Assembly (NCBI RefSeq): GCF_018130505.1
Contig: NZ_JAFCKH010000010.1
Coordinates: 62,001 to 126,000, forward strand
Origin: Bradyrhizobium tropiciagri
Lineage (GTDB): Bacteria; Pseudomonadota; Alphaproteobacteria; Rhizobiales; Xanthobacteraceae
DNA: 64,000 nucleotides
Direction: 5' to 3'
How positions within the stretch are numbered: the first letter of the stretch is position 1; each line of letters opens with the position of its first letter. Both the position numbers and the translations under genes were made by a program. The notes beneath the pieces are model-generated. The model was not told the DNA's origin. It ran no database searches and was given only the letters and a program-made list of their open reading frames with translations. Below, one piece after another: positions 34,336 to 43,862 of the stretch.

Positions 34336-37300
34336 ATGCATATTGCCGAGGACGTTGTGTCAGATCCCGTTGTTCTCACGCTGACGACCACCGACCCGCT
34401 CCACGATTATCTCCAGCTCTACATCGCGATCGAGGCGATCAGCGTCGGCGGTGGCATGGCGTCGGCCAACACCGACTACATCATCAACTTCGCGACGACG
34501 TTCGACGCGCGAACGCTGCAATTGCTGGACGACCTGCCGGCTATCAACCTGATGAGCGGCTCGACGCTCACATTCGACGGCAACACCGACTACACCAATC
34601 ACCTCGGCGGCCAGGATTATAGCAACGTCATCGATGCCCGGGGCTATCAGGGCTTCGTCGTCGTCGCCGGCAAGGTCACGTTCAAGAACCTCACCATCAT
34701 CAATGCCGTCGCGAGCGGCGGTACTGGTGGCCCGGGCGGCGGCGGTGGCGGCGCGGGCCTCGGCGGCGGACTGTTCGTCGGACAGAATGCCGACGTCACG
34801 CTGAACAACGTCAATTTCGGCAGCAATACCGCCAAGGGCGGCAATGGCGGCGCGGTCGATCCGGCCGGCGGTGGCGGGGGCGGCGGCGGCATCGGCGCCG
34901 ACGGTGGCAGCGGCAATGGCGGCGGCGGCGGTGGTGGCGGCTTCGGCGGCCAAGACTACTACAGCTACTCCGGCAATGGCGGCAACGGGTACAGCGAGGC
35001 TGGCTCGGACGGCCAGCACCCCTCGACCGGCGCGCAGAACGCGGGCGGCACGCCGGCAGCGGTGGTCGGTGCGGGCGGCGGACAGGGTGGCGACAATTAC
35101 GGCGGCAGCGGCTTCGGCGCACATGCCGGTGGTGGCGCGGACGGCGGCGGTGGCGGCGGCGGCGTTGGCGGTGGCGGCGGCGGCATAGGCGGCGCCAATG
35201 CGGCGACCGGCCCTGGCGGAGCCGGCTACGGCGGTGCAGGCGGCGTCGGTGGCGGTGGCGGCGGTGGCATCTACTCCGGCGGCAATGGCGGATTCGGCGG
35301 CGGTGGTGGCGGCTCCGGCAACGGCAGCGGCTACGCGCACACCGGTGGCAACGGTGGCTTTGGCGGTGGCGGCGGCGGTTCGAACGGCACGCCCGGCAGC
35401 GGCGGCTTCGGTGCCGGCAGCGGCTCGCTCGGCGGCGGTGGTGGCGGCGGCCTGGGCGCCGGCGGCAACATCTTCGTTCAGCAGGGCGGCAAGCTCACCG
35501 TCATCGGCGGCAGCCTGTCGGGAGCCACCGAGACCGGCGGCACCGGCGCCAACGGCGCCGGCAACGGCTCGGCCTATGGCGACACCTTCATCCAGGGCAC
35601 GATGGTCGTCGTGCCGACGCACACCGTCCCGACATTCTCGCAGGGCCTGCAAACCGTCACCACACTCACGATCGGCGACCGCATCGCCGACGAGAGGGGC
35701 ATCAGCGGCAGCGGTACGACCGGAAAGCTGCAGGTCTCCGGCGGCGGCACGCTGACATTGACCGGTGCGAGCAGTTATGTCGGCGGCACCCAGATCGACG
35801 GCGGCAACACCGTCTCGATCACCGCCGACAACAACATCGGCGGCTCGGCCGGTGCGCTGATCCTCAACGCCGGCGGCACGCTGACCACGACCGGCGGCTA
35901 CAGCTTCACGCACGCCATTCAGCTCATCAACGGCGGCGGCACCTTCGACGTATCGTCCGGTACGATCGCGGCTACCAGCTCGATCAGCGGCTCCGGCACC
36001 TTCACACTGTCGGGCAACGGCACCCTGCAGCTCGGGATGGGTCAGCTCGCCGGGTTGACCGGGACGTTCGGCCTGAGCAGCGCGCATCTGTCGCTGACTA
36101 CGGGCGGCACGTTCGACGACACGCTTTCGGTCAGTGGCAATTCGGTGCTGTCGATCGCGAACGGCGCGACAGTCACCGACACCGCCCTCGTCACCGGCAG
36201 CGGCAATCTCGTCGTCGACGGCGGCGGCACGCTCGTACTCGGCCATGCCGCCAACAGCTACGGCAGCACGACGATCTCCTCCGGCACGTTGTGGCTCACC
36301 GCGGCCGGCGCCGGCGGAACCGGCAGCATCTCCTTCACCTCAGGCATCGTCGGCACGCTGAAGGTCGACAACGCCGCGCTGACCGGCAACGCGTTCACCA
36401 ACACGATCTCGAATTTCAATCCCGGCCAGTCCATCGATCTGACCGGCCTGCAGTACAACACGCAGAATCCGTCGCTCAACACGGTCAGCCTGTCCGGCAA
36501 CACGCTCTCGGTCTCGAACGGCAGCACGACCGATACGCTTACCCTTGCCGGGGTCGGCGCCGGGACCAGCTTCCAGCTCTCGCAGGATGCGAACGGCGGC
36601 ACGATCGTGCAGGTGGTCTCGACCCGCGTCTTCAATGTCGCCAACGTCGCTCAGCTCAATGCCGCCATCCTGCAGATGGATTCCGGCGGGCAGAACGCCG
36701 CGCCGAATGCCAATTACACGATCAACATCACCGCCAATTTCAGCCTGACGTCGGAGCTGTACGCGCTCAATCTGTTGAGCGGGTCGAGCGTCACGATCAA
36801 CGGCAGCGATGGTCACGGCGGCTCGTACACGATCGACGGCCTCAACGCCCAGCGCGGCTTCTTCGTCTATTCGGGTAACGTCGATCTCGAGAACCTGACG
36901 ATCCAGAACACGGTAGCCGCCGGCGGCGGCGTCGTCCGCGGCGGTGGCGGCGGCGGCGCGGGGCTCGGCGGCGGGCTGTTCGTCGCGTCGAACGGCAGCG
37001 CCACCATCGACAACGTCACCTTCCACAACAGCGCCGCGATCGGCGGCAACGGCGGTGCCGGCGGCACTGGCAATATCGCCTACGGCTACGGCTACGGCGG
37101 TGGCGGCGGGATGGGCGGACGTGGCGGAAGCGCTGGCGGCGGCGGCATCGGCCTCGGCGCGCAAGGCGCAGACTCCGATCTCTTTGCCAACGGTGCGCCC
37201 GGCATTGTCCCCAACACCGCCGGAGGCGGCAAAGGAAGCCCCGGTTACCTGATCACGATCGGGGGCGCGCCCGAGCTTTACTGGTATGGCGGATCAGGCG

Positions 37301-40300
37301 GCGCCAACGGCGGTGGCGGCGGCGCGACGGGGTGGGTCGCCAGTGCCGTCCGCGCGCCCTTCGCGCCGGGCGGTGGTATCGGTGGTGGCAACGGGGCTGA
37401 TGGCGGCAACGGCGGCTTCGGTGGTGGCGGCGGCGATGGCGCGGATGGCGGCTTCGGCGGGGGCGGCGGCTACAACGGTGATGGCGGCTTCGGCGGCGGC
37501 GGTGGCATCGCCGGTGTCGGCGGCTTCGGCGGCGGCAATGGCGGCACCGCCGGCAACGGCGCGCCGGGCGGCGGTGGCGGCCTCGGCGCCGGCGGCACGG
37601 TCTTCGTCGAGCAAGGCGGCTCGCTGACCATCAAGAGCGGCTCGCTCTCGAACGACTCCGGCTTCGACGCCGTCAAGGGCGGCACCAACGGCATCGGCCA
37701 AGCCAGCGGCTCGGCCTACGGCTCCGGCATCTTCATCCAGGGCAACAACAATCTCAGCTTCGCGCCCGGCAGCGGCGAGACGCTGACGATCGCCAACGAC
37801 ATCGCGGACCAGACCGGCAGCGGCGGCACCGCGGCAAATGCCGGCAGCGGCGGCGTTGCGATCAGCGGCGGCGGCACCGTCGTGCTCGGCGGCAACAACA
37901 GCTACACCGGCAACACCGTCGTCAGCGGCGCGGGAACGTTCGTTTCGATCTCCGCCAACGTCAATCTCGGCGTGGTCACCAGCGTCCTCAATCTCGGCGA
38001 CGGCACCGGCATCTCCTTCACGGAGGGCTTCACGCAGGCCCACAACATCACCGTTGCGGGCGATCCGATCTTCAACGTCGCGGCCGGCGAGGTCGTCACC
38101 CAGAGCGGTGTGATCTCCGACGGTACGACGGCCGGCGATGTCGAGGTCACCGGCGGCGGCCGGCTGGTGCTGGCAGCGCACAACACCTATTCGGGCGGCA
38201 CCGTCGTCATTGGCTCGATCCTCGAACTGGCCGCCAATGGCGCCGCGGGAACCGGGGCGATCGCCTTCACCGACGGCAGCGCCGAGAAGCTCGTGCTCGA
38301 CGCCGCGGCGTTCTCGGGCACGTCGTTTGCGACGTCGATCACCGGATTCGCCGGCGGCGACACCATCGATTTCACCAACATCGCCTACAGCGCCACCGCG
38401 ACGCTGTCCTATGCCAACGGCGTGTTGCTGGTGAAGAGCAGCGGCGGCGCCACGCTCGCCTCGCTGAACCTGAGCTTCGGGGCGGGCGGCTCGGCGGCCT
38501 CGCTCGTGCTTGCTTCCGACGGCGCGGCCACGCCGCATCTCGAGCTCAGGTCCGAGATCAACATCACCTCGGTCACGGCTGACACCACCGGCCACCTCAC
38601 GCTGCTGAACACCGGCAAGGTCGTCACCATCACGGTCAATTTCAGCACCGCGGTGAATGTCACCGGCGCGCCGGAGCTGGTGCTCAACGACGGCCAGGCG
38701 GCCACCTATGTCGGCGGCAGCGGCTCGCAGGCGCTGGTGTTCAGCTACACCGTGCAGGCCGGCGATGCGACGCCCGATCTCAAGGTGCTGAGCCTTGCGC
38801 TGAATGGCGGCACGATCAGGGATCCGGCCGGGCAGGATGCGACGCTGGACCATGCAGCCGCCGACCTGCACCTCGTGGTCGACGCGGTTGCTCCGACGGT
38901 GTCGGTGACTGCGAGCCCGACCTCGCTGCTCGCCGGGCAGACCGCCACCGTCACTTTCACCTTCTCCGAGGCGATCAACGGCTTCGCCCTGACTGACACC
39001 ACGGTCAGCGGCGGCGGGCTGAGCAATCTGGTCCATGTCGGCGTCAACGGTTCAGGTCAGGACGTCTACACCGCGACCTTCACGCCTGATGTCACCAACA
39101 CCGAGACCGGCTCGGTGCAGGTCAATGCGTCGAGCTACGCCGACAGCGCCGGCAATGCGGGCGCGGCCAGCAACACCGTCAACTTCACCGGCGACACGCT
39201 GGCGCCGACAGTCGTGGTGACCGCCGATCACGCGACGCTGCATGCCGGCGACACCGCGGTGGTGACGTTCACCTTCTCCGAAGCGGTCAACGGCTTTGCC
39301 CTGAGCGATGCCGCGGTGAGCGGCGGCGGGCTGAGCAACCTCGTCCATGTCGGCGTCAACGCCGACGGCAATGACATCTACACTGCGACCTTCACGCCCG
39401 ACGTCAGCAACACCGAAACCGGCTCGGTGAAGGTCAACGCGTCCGGCTACACCGACGAGGCCGGCAACACCGGCGCCGCCAGCAACACCATCGGCTTCTC
39501 CGGCGACACGCTGCCGCCGACGCTGGCCGTGACCGCGGATCGCTCCGCGCTGCTGGCCGGCCAGACCGCCACCGTGACCTTCACCTTCTCCGAAGCGGTC
39601 GCGAGCTTCGCGCTGGGCGATGTTACCGTCCATGGCGGCATCCGGGGCAACCTGTCCCATGTCGGCGTCAACGGCGCGGGTGAGGACGTCTACACCGCAA
39701 CCTTCACGCCCGATGCCGACAACGCCGCGGCGGGCTCGGTGCAGGTCGGCGCCTCCGCCTATGCCGACGTCGCCGGCAACAGCGGCGCGGCCAGCAACGC
39801 CGTCAGCTTCACCGGCGATACGCTGGCGCCAAGCGTCCTGGTGACGATGAGCCCGGGCACGGTGCTGGCCGGGCAGACCTCGACCGTGACCTTCACCTTC
39901 TCGGAGACGGTCACCGGCTTCGGCCTCGGTGACACCACCGTTCACGGCGGCACGCTCGATAACCTCGTCCATGCCGGCCTCAATGGTTCGGGCGAGGACG
40001 TCTACACCGCGACCTTCACTCCCGATGTGGCCAATGCCGAGACCGGCTCGGTGCAGGTCAACGCGGCGAGCTATGCCGACGCGGCCGGCAATGCCGGCGC
40101 GGTGAGCAACGTCGCGACGATCGACGGCGACACGCTGGTGCCGACGGTGTCGGTGACGGCCGATCACACCGTGTTGACGGCCGGCGATACCGCGCTGGTG
40201 ACCTTCACCTTCTCCGAGGCGGTCGCCGGCTTTGCGCTCGATGATGTCACCGTGCAGGGTGGCGCGCTCAGCCATCTCGTCAGTTTCGGCGTCAACGGCG

Positions 40301-42483
40301 CGGGCGAGGATGTCTACACCGCTATCTTCACGCCGGACGCTACCAGCGCCGAAGTCGGCTCGGTGCAGGTCACCGCGTCGAGCTATGCCGACGCCGCCGG
40401 AAACAGCGGCACGGCGAGCACCGCGGTCGGCTTCAACGGCGACACGCTGGCGCCGACAGTCGTCGTCACCACAAATCCGGGCACGGTGCTGGCCGGCCAG
40501 ACCGCGACCGTCACCTTCACCTTCTCCGAAGCGGTCACCGGCTTTGCGCTCGGCGACACCACCGTCAGTGGCGGCACGCTGGACAACCTGATCCATGCCG
40601 GCGTCAACGGCGCCGGCGAAGATGTCTACACCGCGACCTTCACGCCCGATATCAACGATCTCGTCGCAGGCTCGGTGCGGGTCAATGCGGCGAGCTATGA
40701 CGATGCGGCCGGCAATGCCGGCAGCGCCAGCAACACCGCCACGGTCGGTGGCGATACGCTGGCGCCGACGGTATCCATCGCGGCCGATCACACCGCGCTG
40801 ATGGCCGGCGACACGGCCCTGCTTACCTTCACCTTCTCCGAGGTGATCGCTGGCTTCACGCCCGGTGATCTCAGCGTCACCGGCGGCCAGCTCGATCATC
40901 TGGTCCATGTCGGCTTCAGCCAGTCGGGCGAGGACATCTACACCGCGACCTTCACGCCGGATACCAGCAACAGCGAAGTCGGCTCGGTGCAGGTCGATGC
41001 ATCAGGCTATACCGACGTCGCCGGCAATGCCGGCGCCGCGAGCGGCACGGTCAATTTCAGCGGCGACACGCTGGCGCCGACGGTCTCCGCCGTCGCGACC
41101 CCGAGCACGCTGCTCGCCGGCCAGACCTCGCTGGTGACCTTCACCTTCTCCGAGACGGTCACCGGCTTCACCAACGACGACATCACCGTCCACGGCGGGA
41201 CGCTGAGTGATTTCACCCATGTCGGCCTCAACGGAACGCACGACATCTACAGCGCCGTCTTCACGCCCGATGCCAGCAACAGCGAAGCCGGGTCGGTGCA
41301 GGTCGACACGGCGAGCTACACCGACGCCGCCGGCAATGCAGGTGCGGCGAGCAACATCGCCGCGATCGGCGGCGACACGCGGGCGCCGACCGTTCGGGTG
41401 ACAGCGGATCACACCTCGCTGCTGGCGGACCAGACCGCGCACCTGACTTTCACGTTCTCCGACCGTAATGCCGCCTTCGCGCTCGGCGATGTCACCGTGC
41501 ATGGCGGCACGCTCGACCATCTGGTGCATGTCGGCCTCAATGGGGCAGGCGAGGACATCTACACCGCTACCTTCACGCCCGACGTCTCGGATGTCCTGTC
41601 GGGCTGGGTGCAGGTGAGTTCGTCGGTCTATGCCGACGCCACCGGTAACAGCAATACGGCCAGCAACACCATCAGCTTCGACGGCGATACCAAGGTGCCC
41701 GCAGCCCCGACGCTGGCGCTGCACCAGGACAGCGGCGTGTCCGGCACCGATCACGTCACCAGCAATCCGCTGATCGACTACGTCAAGTCCGATCCGGCTG
41801 ACAGCCTGCAATACAAGGTCGACGGCGCGGCGAGTTTCTCGAACGACATGCCGACGAGCTTCGCGGACGGCGCGCACACCGTGTCGATCCAGGAGGTCGA
41901 TCATGCCGGCAACGTCAGCGCAATCTCGAGCCTGACCTTTACGCTCGACACCGTCGCGCCGCATCTCACCGGGATCACCGCTGCTCCCGCCGATGGAGTC
42001 GCGGAGACCGGCTCGATGGTCCAGCTGACGCTCGGCTTCGACGAGGCGGTCAATGTCAGCGGCGGCACGCCGACGCTGACATTGAACGACGGCGGCAGCG
42101 CGGTTTATGACGCCGCGGCGACGGCGCTGCTCGGCGATTCCTCCAAGCTCGTGTTCGATCATCTGGTGTCGCCGTCCGATCACGCCGGCGCGCTGGCCGT
42201 CACCGGCTTTGTTGCGAACGGCGCCGCCGTCACCGACATCGCCGGCAATGCGGCCGATCTCTCCACCGTTGCAGCGGCCTTCGACGCGCTGGAGATCAAC
42301 CAGACCACGGCGCCGGCCTACACGATCGGCAGCATCACGCGGCCCGAGCTGCACTTCAACGAGAGCGGCCACATCATCATGGATCAGGCCGCCTCGGCGT
42401 TCATGGGGCAATACGGCATCGAATACCTGTATCTTGGCCTGCCGCCGGGAACGCCGTATCCGCCGCCTGACCTGCACGGCTGA
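34336..42483 (+). CDS. Giant glycine-rich, Ig-repeat surface/secreted protein (adhesin-like)
   Basis: 2715 residues. Two copies of a module (residues about 45-760 and 765-1405): a beta-helix-like start (INLMSGSTLTFDG; LNLLSGSSVTINGS), a Gly-rich stretch of about 200 residues, then autotransporter-type strand repeats (GGGTLTLTGASSYVGGTQI; GGGTVVLGGNNSYTGNTVV). Nine tandem Ig-like domains follow at nt 38881-41685, each 104 residues (one 103) and containing VTFTFSE and DVYTATFTPD. They are bracketed by two related domains (ELVLNDGQAATYVGG; PTLTLNDGGSAVYDA). There is no signal peptide, no autotransporter barrel and no RTX nonapeptide; type I secretion by an unlinked system is the best guess. ATG 34336 has only a weak SD. 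Confidence 0.9.
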   Translation: MHIAEDVVSDPVVLTLTTTDPLHDYLQLYIAIEAISVGGGMASANTDYIINFATTFDARTLQLLDDLPAINLMSGSTLTFDGNTDYTNHLGGQDYSNVIDARGYQGFVVVAGKVTFKNLTIINAVASGGTGGPGGGGGGAGLGGGLFVGQNADVTLNNVNFGSNTAKGGNGGAVDPAGGGGGGGGIGADGGSGNGGGGGGGGFGGQDYYSYSGNGGNGYSEAGSDGQHPSTGAQNAGGTPAAVVGAGGGQGGDNYGGSGFGAHAGGGADGGGGGGGVGGGGGGIGGANAATGPGGAGYGGAGGVGGGGGGGIYSGGNGGFGGGGGGSGNGSGYAHTGGNGGFGGGGGGSNGTPGSGGFGAGSGSLGGGGGGGLGAGGNIFVQQGGKLTVIGGSLSGATETGGTGANGAGNGSAYGDTFIQGTMVVVPTHTVPTFSQGLQTVTTLTIGDRIADERGISGSGTTGKLQVSGGGTLTLTGASSYVGGTQIDGGNTVSITADNNIGGSAGALILNAGGTLTTTGGYSFTHAIQLINGGGTFDVSSGTIAATSSISGSGTFTLSGNGTLQLGMGQLAGLTGTFGLSSAHLSLTTGGTFDDTLSVSGNSVLSIANGATVTDTALVTGSGNLVVDGGGTLVLGHAANSYGSTTISSGTLWLTAAGAGGTGSISFTSGIVGTLKVDNAALTGNAFTNTISNFNPGQSIDLTGLQYNTQNPSLNTVSLSGNTLSVSNGSTTDTLTLAGVGAGTSFQLSQDANGGTIVQVVSTRVFNVANVAQLNAAILQMDSGGQNAAPNANYTINITANFSLTSELYALNLLSGSSVTINGSDGHGGSYTIDGLNAQRGFFVYSGNVDLENLTIQNTVAAGGGVVRGGGGGGAGLGGGLFVASNGSATIDNVTFHNSAAIGGNGGAGGTGNIAYGYGYGGGGGMGGRGGSAGGGGIGLGAQGADSDLFANGAPGIVPNTAGGGKGSPGYLITIGGAPELYWYGGSGGANGGGGGATGWVASAVRAPFAPGGGIGGGNGADGGNGGFGGGGGDGADGGFGGGGGYNGDGGFGGGGGIAGVGGFGGGNGGTAGNGAPGGGGGLGAGGTVFVEQGGSLTIKSGSLSNDSGFDAVKGGTNGIGQASGSAYGSGIFIQGNNNLSFAPGSGETLTIANDIADQTGSGGTAANAGSGGVAISGGGTVVLGGNNSYTGNTVVSGAGTFVSISANVNLGVVTSVLNLGDGTGISFTEGFTQAHNITVAGDPIFNVAAGEVVTQSGVISDGTTAGDVEVTGGGRLVLAAHNTYSGGTVVIGSILELAANGAAGTGAIAFTDGSAEKLVLDAAAFSGTSFATSITGFAGGDTIDFTNIAYSATATLSYANGVLLVKSSGGATLASLNLSFGAGGSAASLVLASDGAATPHLELRSEINITSVTADTTGHLTLLNTGKVVTITVNFSTAVNVTGAPELVLNDGQAATYVGGSGSQALVFSYTVQAGDATPDLKVLSLALNGGTIRDPAGQDATLDHAAADLHLVVDAVAPTVSVTASPTSLLAGQTATVTFTFSEAINGFALTDTTVSGGGLSNLVHVGVNGSGQDVYTATFTPDVTNTETGSVQVNASSYADSAGNAGAASNTVNFTGDTLAPTVVVTADHATLHAGDTAVVTFTFSEAVNGFALSDAAVSGGGLSNLVHVGVNADGNDIYTATFTPDVSNTETGSVKVNASGYTDEAGNTGAASNTIGFSGDTLPPTLAVTADRSALLAGQTATVTFTFSEAVASFALGDVTVHGGIRGNLSHVGVNGAGEDVYTATFTPDADNAAAGSVQVGASAYADVAGNSGAASNAVSFTGDTLAPSVLVTMSPGTVLAGQTSTVTFTFSETVTGFGLGDTTVHGGTLDNLVHAGLNGSGEDVYTATFTPDVANAETGSVQVNAASYADAAGNAGAVSNVATIDGDTLVPTVSVTADHTVLTAGDTALVTFTFSEAVAGFALDDVTVQGGALSHLVSFGVNGAGEDVYTAIFTPDATSAEVGSVQVTASSYADAAGNSGTASTAVGFNGDTLAPTVVVTTNPGTVLAGQTATVTFTFSEAVTGFALGDTTVSGGTLDNLIHAGVNGAGEDVYTATFTPDINDLVAGSVRVNAASYDDAAGNAGSASNTATVGGDTLAPTVSIAADHTALMAGDTALLTFTFSEVIAGFTPGDLSVTGGQLDHLVHVGFSQSGEDIYTATFTPDTSNSEVGSVQVDASGYTDVAGNAGAASGTVNFSGDTLAPTVSAVATPSTLLAGQTSLVTFTFSETVTGFTNDDITVHGGTLSDFTHVGLNGTHDIYSAVFTPDASNSEAGSVQVDTASYTDAAGNAGAASNIAAIGGDTRAPTVRVTADHTSLLADQTAHLTFTFSDRNAAFALGDVTVHGGTLDHLVHVGLNGAGEDIYTATFTPDVSDVLSGWVQVSSSVYADATGNSNTASNTISFDGDTKVPAAPTLALHQDSGVSGTDHVTSNPLIDYVKSDPADSLQYKVDGAASFSNDMPTSFADGAHTVSIQEVDHAGNVSAISSLTFTLDTVAPHLTGITAAPADGVAETGSMVQLTLGFDEAVNVSGGTPTLTLNDGGSAVYDAAATALLGDSSKLVFDHLVSPSDHAGALAVTGFVANGAAVTDIAGNAADLSTVAAAFDALEINQTTAPAYTIGSITRPELHFNESGHIIMDQAASAFMGQYGIEYLYLGLPPGTPYPPPDLHG
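38881..41685 (+). repeat. Nine tandem 312-bp coding repeats (Ig-like domains)
   Basis: Unit starts, taken at the codons for D-(A/T)-(V/L/R/K)-x-P: 38881, 39193, 39505, 39817, 40129, 40441, 40753, 41065, 41374; the array ends at 41685. Eight units are 312 bp and the eighth is 309 bp. Units differ by substitutions but keep the frame exactly. Confidence 0.9.
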
Positions 42484-42637
42484 TTTCGCGGAACTGCTAT
42501 CCGCGCGCCGCGTCATTCCGCTCGATGGAAAACGAATGAGGCTCACTGCAGCTTGCTGCAGTGCGGCCCATGCGGCATGATCCCGCCGGCGAAACGGACC
42601 GTCTGGAATGAGGTCCGTGCTTGATGGGAGGCTCTGG

Positions 42638-43843
42638 ATGAGACGAGTTTTGGCCGGTGCACTGGCCTGCGTGTTTGCGATCTCGGCGAATGTGTCGCTG
42701 GCGCAGGACAAACCCCCGCTGAAGCTCGGCGGCATCCTCGACATGTCGAGCCTCTATGCCGATATCACCGGTTCCGGCAGCGAGACCGCCGCCAAGATGG
42801 CGGTGGAGGATTTCGGCGGCGAGGTGCTCGGACGTAAGGTCGAGGTCGTGGTCGGCGACCACCTCAACAAGGCCGATCTCGCCGCCAACATCGCGCGCGA
42901 CATGATCGACAACCAGGGCGTCGAGATGATCTTCGACGTCGCGGCCTCCGCGACCGCACTCGCCGCCGGCGAGATCGCCAAGGCGCGCGGCAAGATCATC
43001 ATGTTCAACGGCCCGGGCTCGATCCGCCTCACCAACGAGGCCTGCGGCCCGTTCACCGTGCACTATGTGTTCGACACCTTCGCGCAGGCCAACGTCACCG
43101 GCCTCGCCGCGGTGAAGTCCGGCCTCGACACCTGGTTCTTCCTGACCGCGGACTATGCGTTCGGCCAGGACCTTGAAAAGGACACCAGCAATGTCGTCGT
43201 GAAGTCCGGCGGCAAGGTGCTCGGCAATGTGCGGCACCCGATCAACACCTCTGACTTCTCGTCCTTCCTGCTGCAGGCGCAGGCCTCCAAGGCCAAGGTG
43301 ATCGGGCTCGCCAATGCCGGCGGCGACACCATCAACGCGATCAAGCAGGCGGCCGAGTTCGGCATCACCAAGGGCGGCCAGAAGTTGTCGCCGCTGCTCG
43401 CCTTCGTGACCGACATCGACAGCGTCGGGCTCGAGACCGCGCAGGGCCTGCTGCTCGCGGAAGCCTTCTACTGGGATCTCAACGACGACACCCGCGCGTT
43501 CTCGAAGCGTTTCATGGAGCGCACCAAGCGCGTGCCGACCTCGGCGCAGGCCGGCGTATATTCCTCCGTGCTGCATTACCTGAAGGCGGTGAAGGCCGCC
43601 GGCACCACGGATTCCGCCGCGGTCATGAAGGTGATGAAGGAAACCCCGATCAACGACATGTTCGCCAAGAACGGCAAGATCCGCGAGGACGGCCGCATGA
43701 TCCACGACATGTACCTGTTCGAGGTCAAGAAGCCGTCGGAGTCGAAAGGCCGCTGGGACGACTACAAGCTGCTCGCCACGGTGCCGGGCGACCAAGCCTT
43801 CCAGCCGCTGGAAGCCTCGCGCTGCCCGCTGGTGAAGAAATAA
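42638..43843 (+). CDS. ABC transporter substrate-binding protein, LivJ-like, in acyl-CoA catabolic unit
   Basis: 401 residues from ATG 42638, preceded by TGGGAGG; an ATG at 42608 lacks an SD. Signal peptide (VLAGALACVFAISANVSLAQ). Peripla_BP_6 fold with LKLGGILDMSSLYADITG and VVVGDHLNKADLAANIARDM. The conserved glycine-rich turn is replaced by GSGSETAAKMAVEDFGG. Close relatives bind aromatic or alicyclic acids rather than amino acids. The enoyl-CoA hydratase gene follows after 19 bp, suggesting that uptake and CoA-dependent degradation of one organic acid are co-transcribed. The permease is not in the window. Confidence 0.92.
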   Translation: MRRVLAGALACVFAISANVSLAQDKPPLKLGGILDMSSLYADITGSGSETAAKMAVEDFGGEVLGRKVEVVVGDHLNKADLAANIARDMIDNQGVEMIFDVAASATALAAGEIAKARGKIIMFNGPGSIRLTNEACGPFTVHYVFDTFAQANVTGLAAVKSGLDTWFFLTADYAFGQDLEKDTSNVVVKSGGKVLGNVRHPINTSDFSSFLLQAQASKAKVIGLANAGGDTINAIKQAAEFGITKGGQKLSPLLAFVTDIDSVGLETAQGLLLAEAFYWDLNDDTRAFSKRFMERTKRVPTSAQAGVYSSVLHYLKAVKAAGTTDSAAVMKVMKETPINDMFAKNGKIREDGRMIHDMYLFEVKKPSESKGRWDDYKLLATVPGDQAFQPLEASRCPLVKK

Positions 43844-43862
43844 CAACGAAAGGCAAACAGCC

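Noticed and set aside
34360-36246. Long leftward open frame (628 codons) opposite the giant gene
   Set aside because: It mirrors glycine-rich codons of the sense strand and yields Ala/Val/Arg-rich low-complexity protein with no domain; the sense frame has clear domains.
37294-40908. Long leftward frames opposite the Ig repeats
   Set aside because: Periodic antisense shadows caused by the 312-bp repeats and high GC.
38881-41685. Array as CRISPR
   Set aside because: Units are 312 bp, coding, in frame and without short identical repeats or spacers.
34336-42483. RTX toxin
   Set aside because: No GGxGxDxxx nonapeptide repeats could be found.
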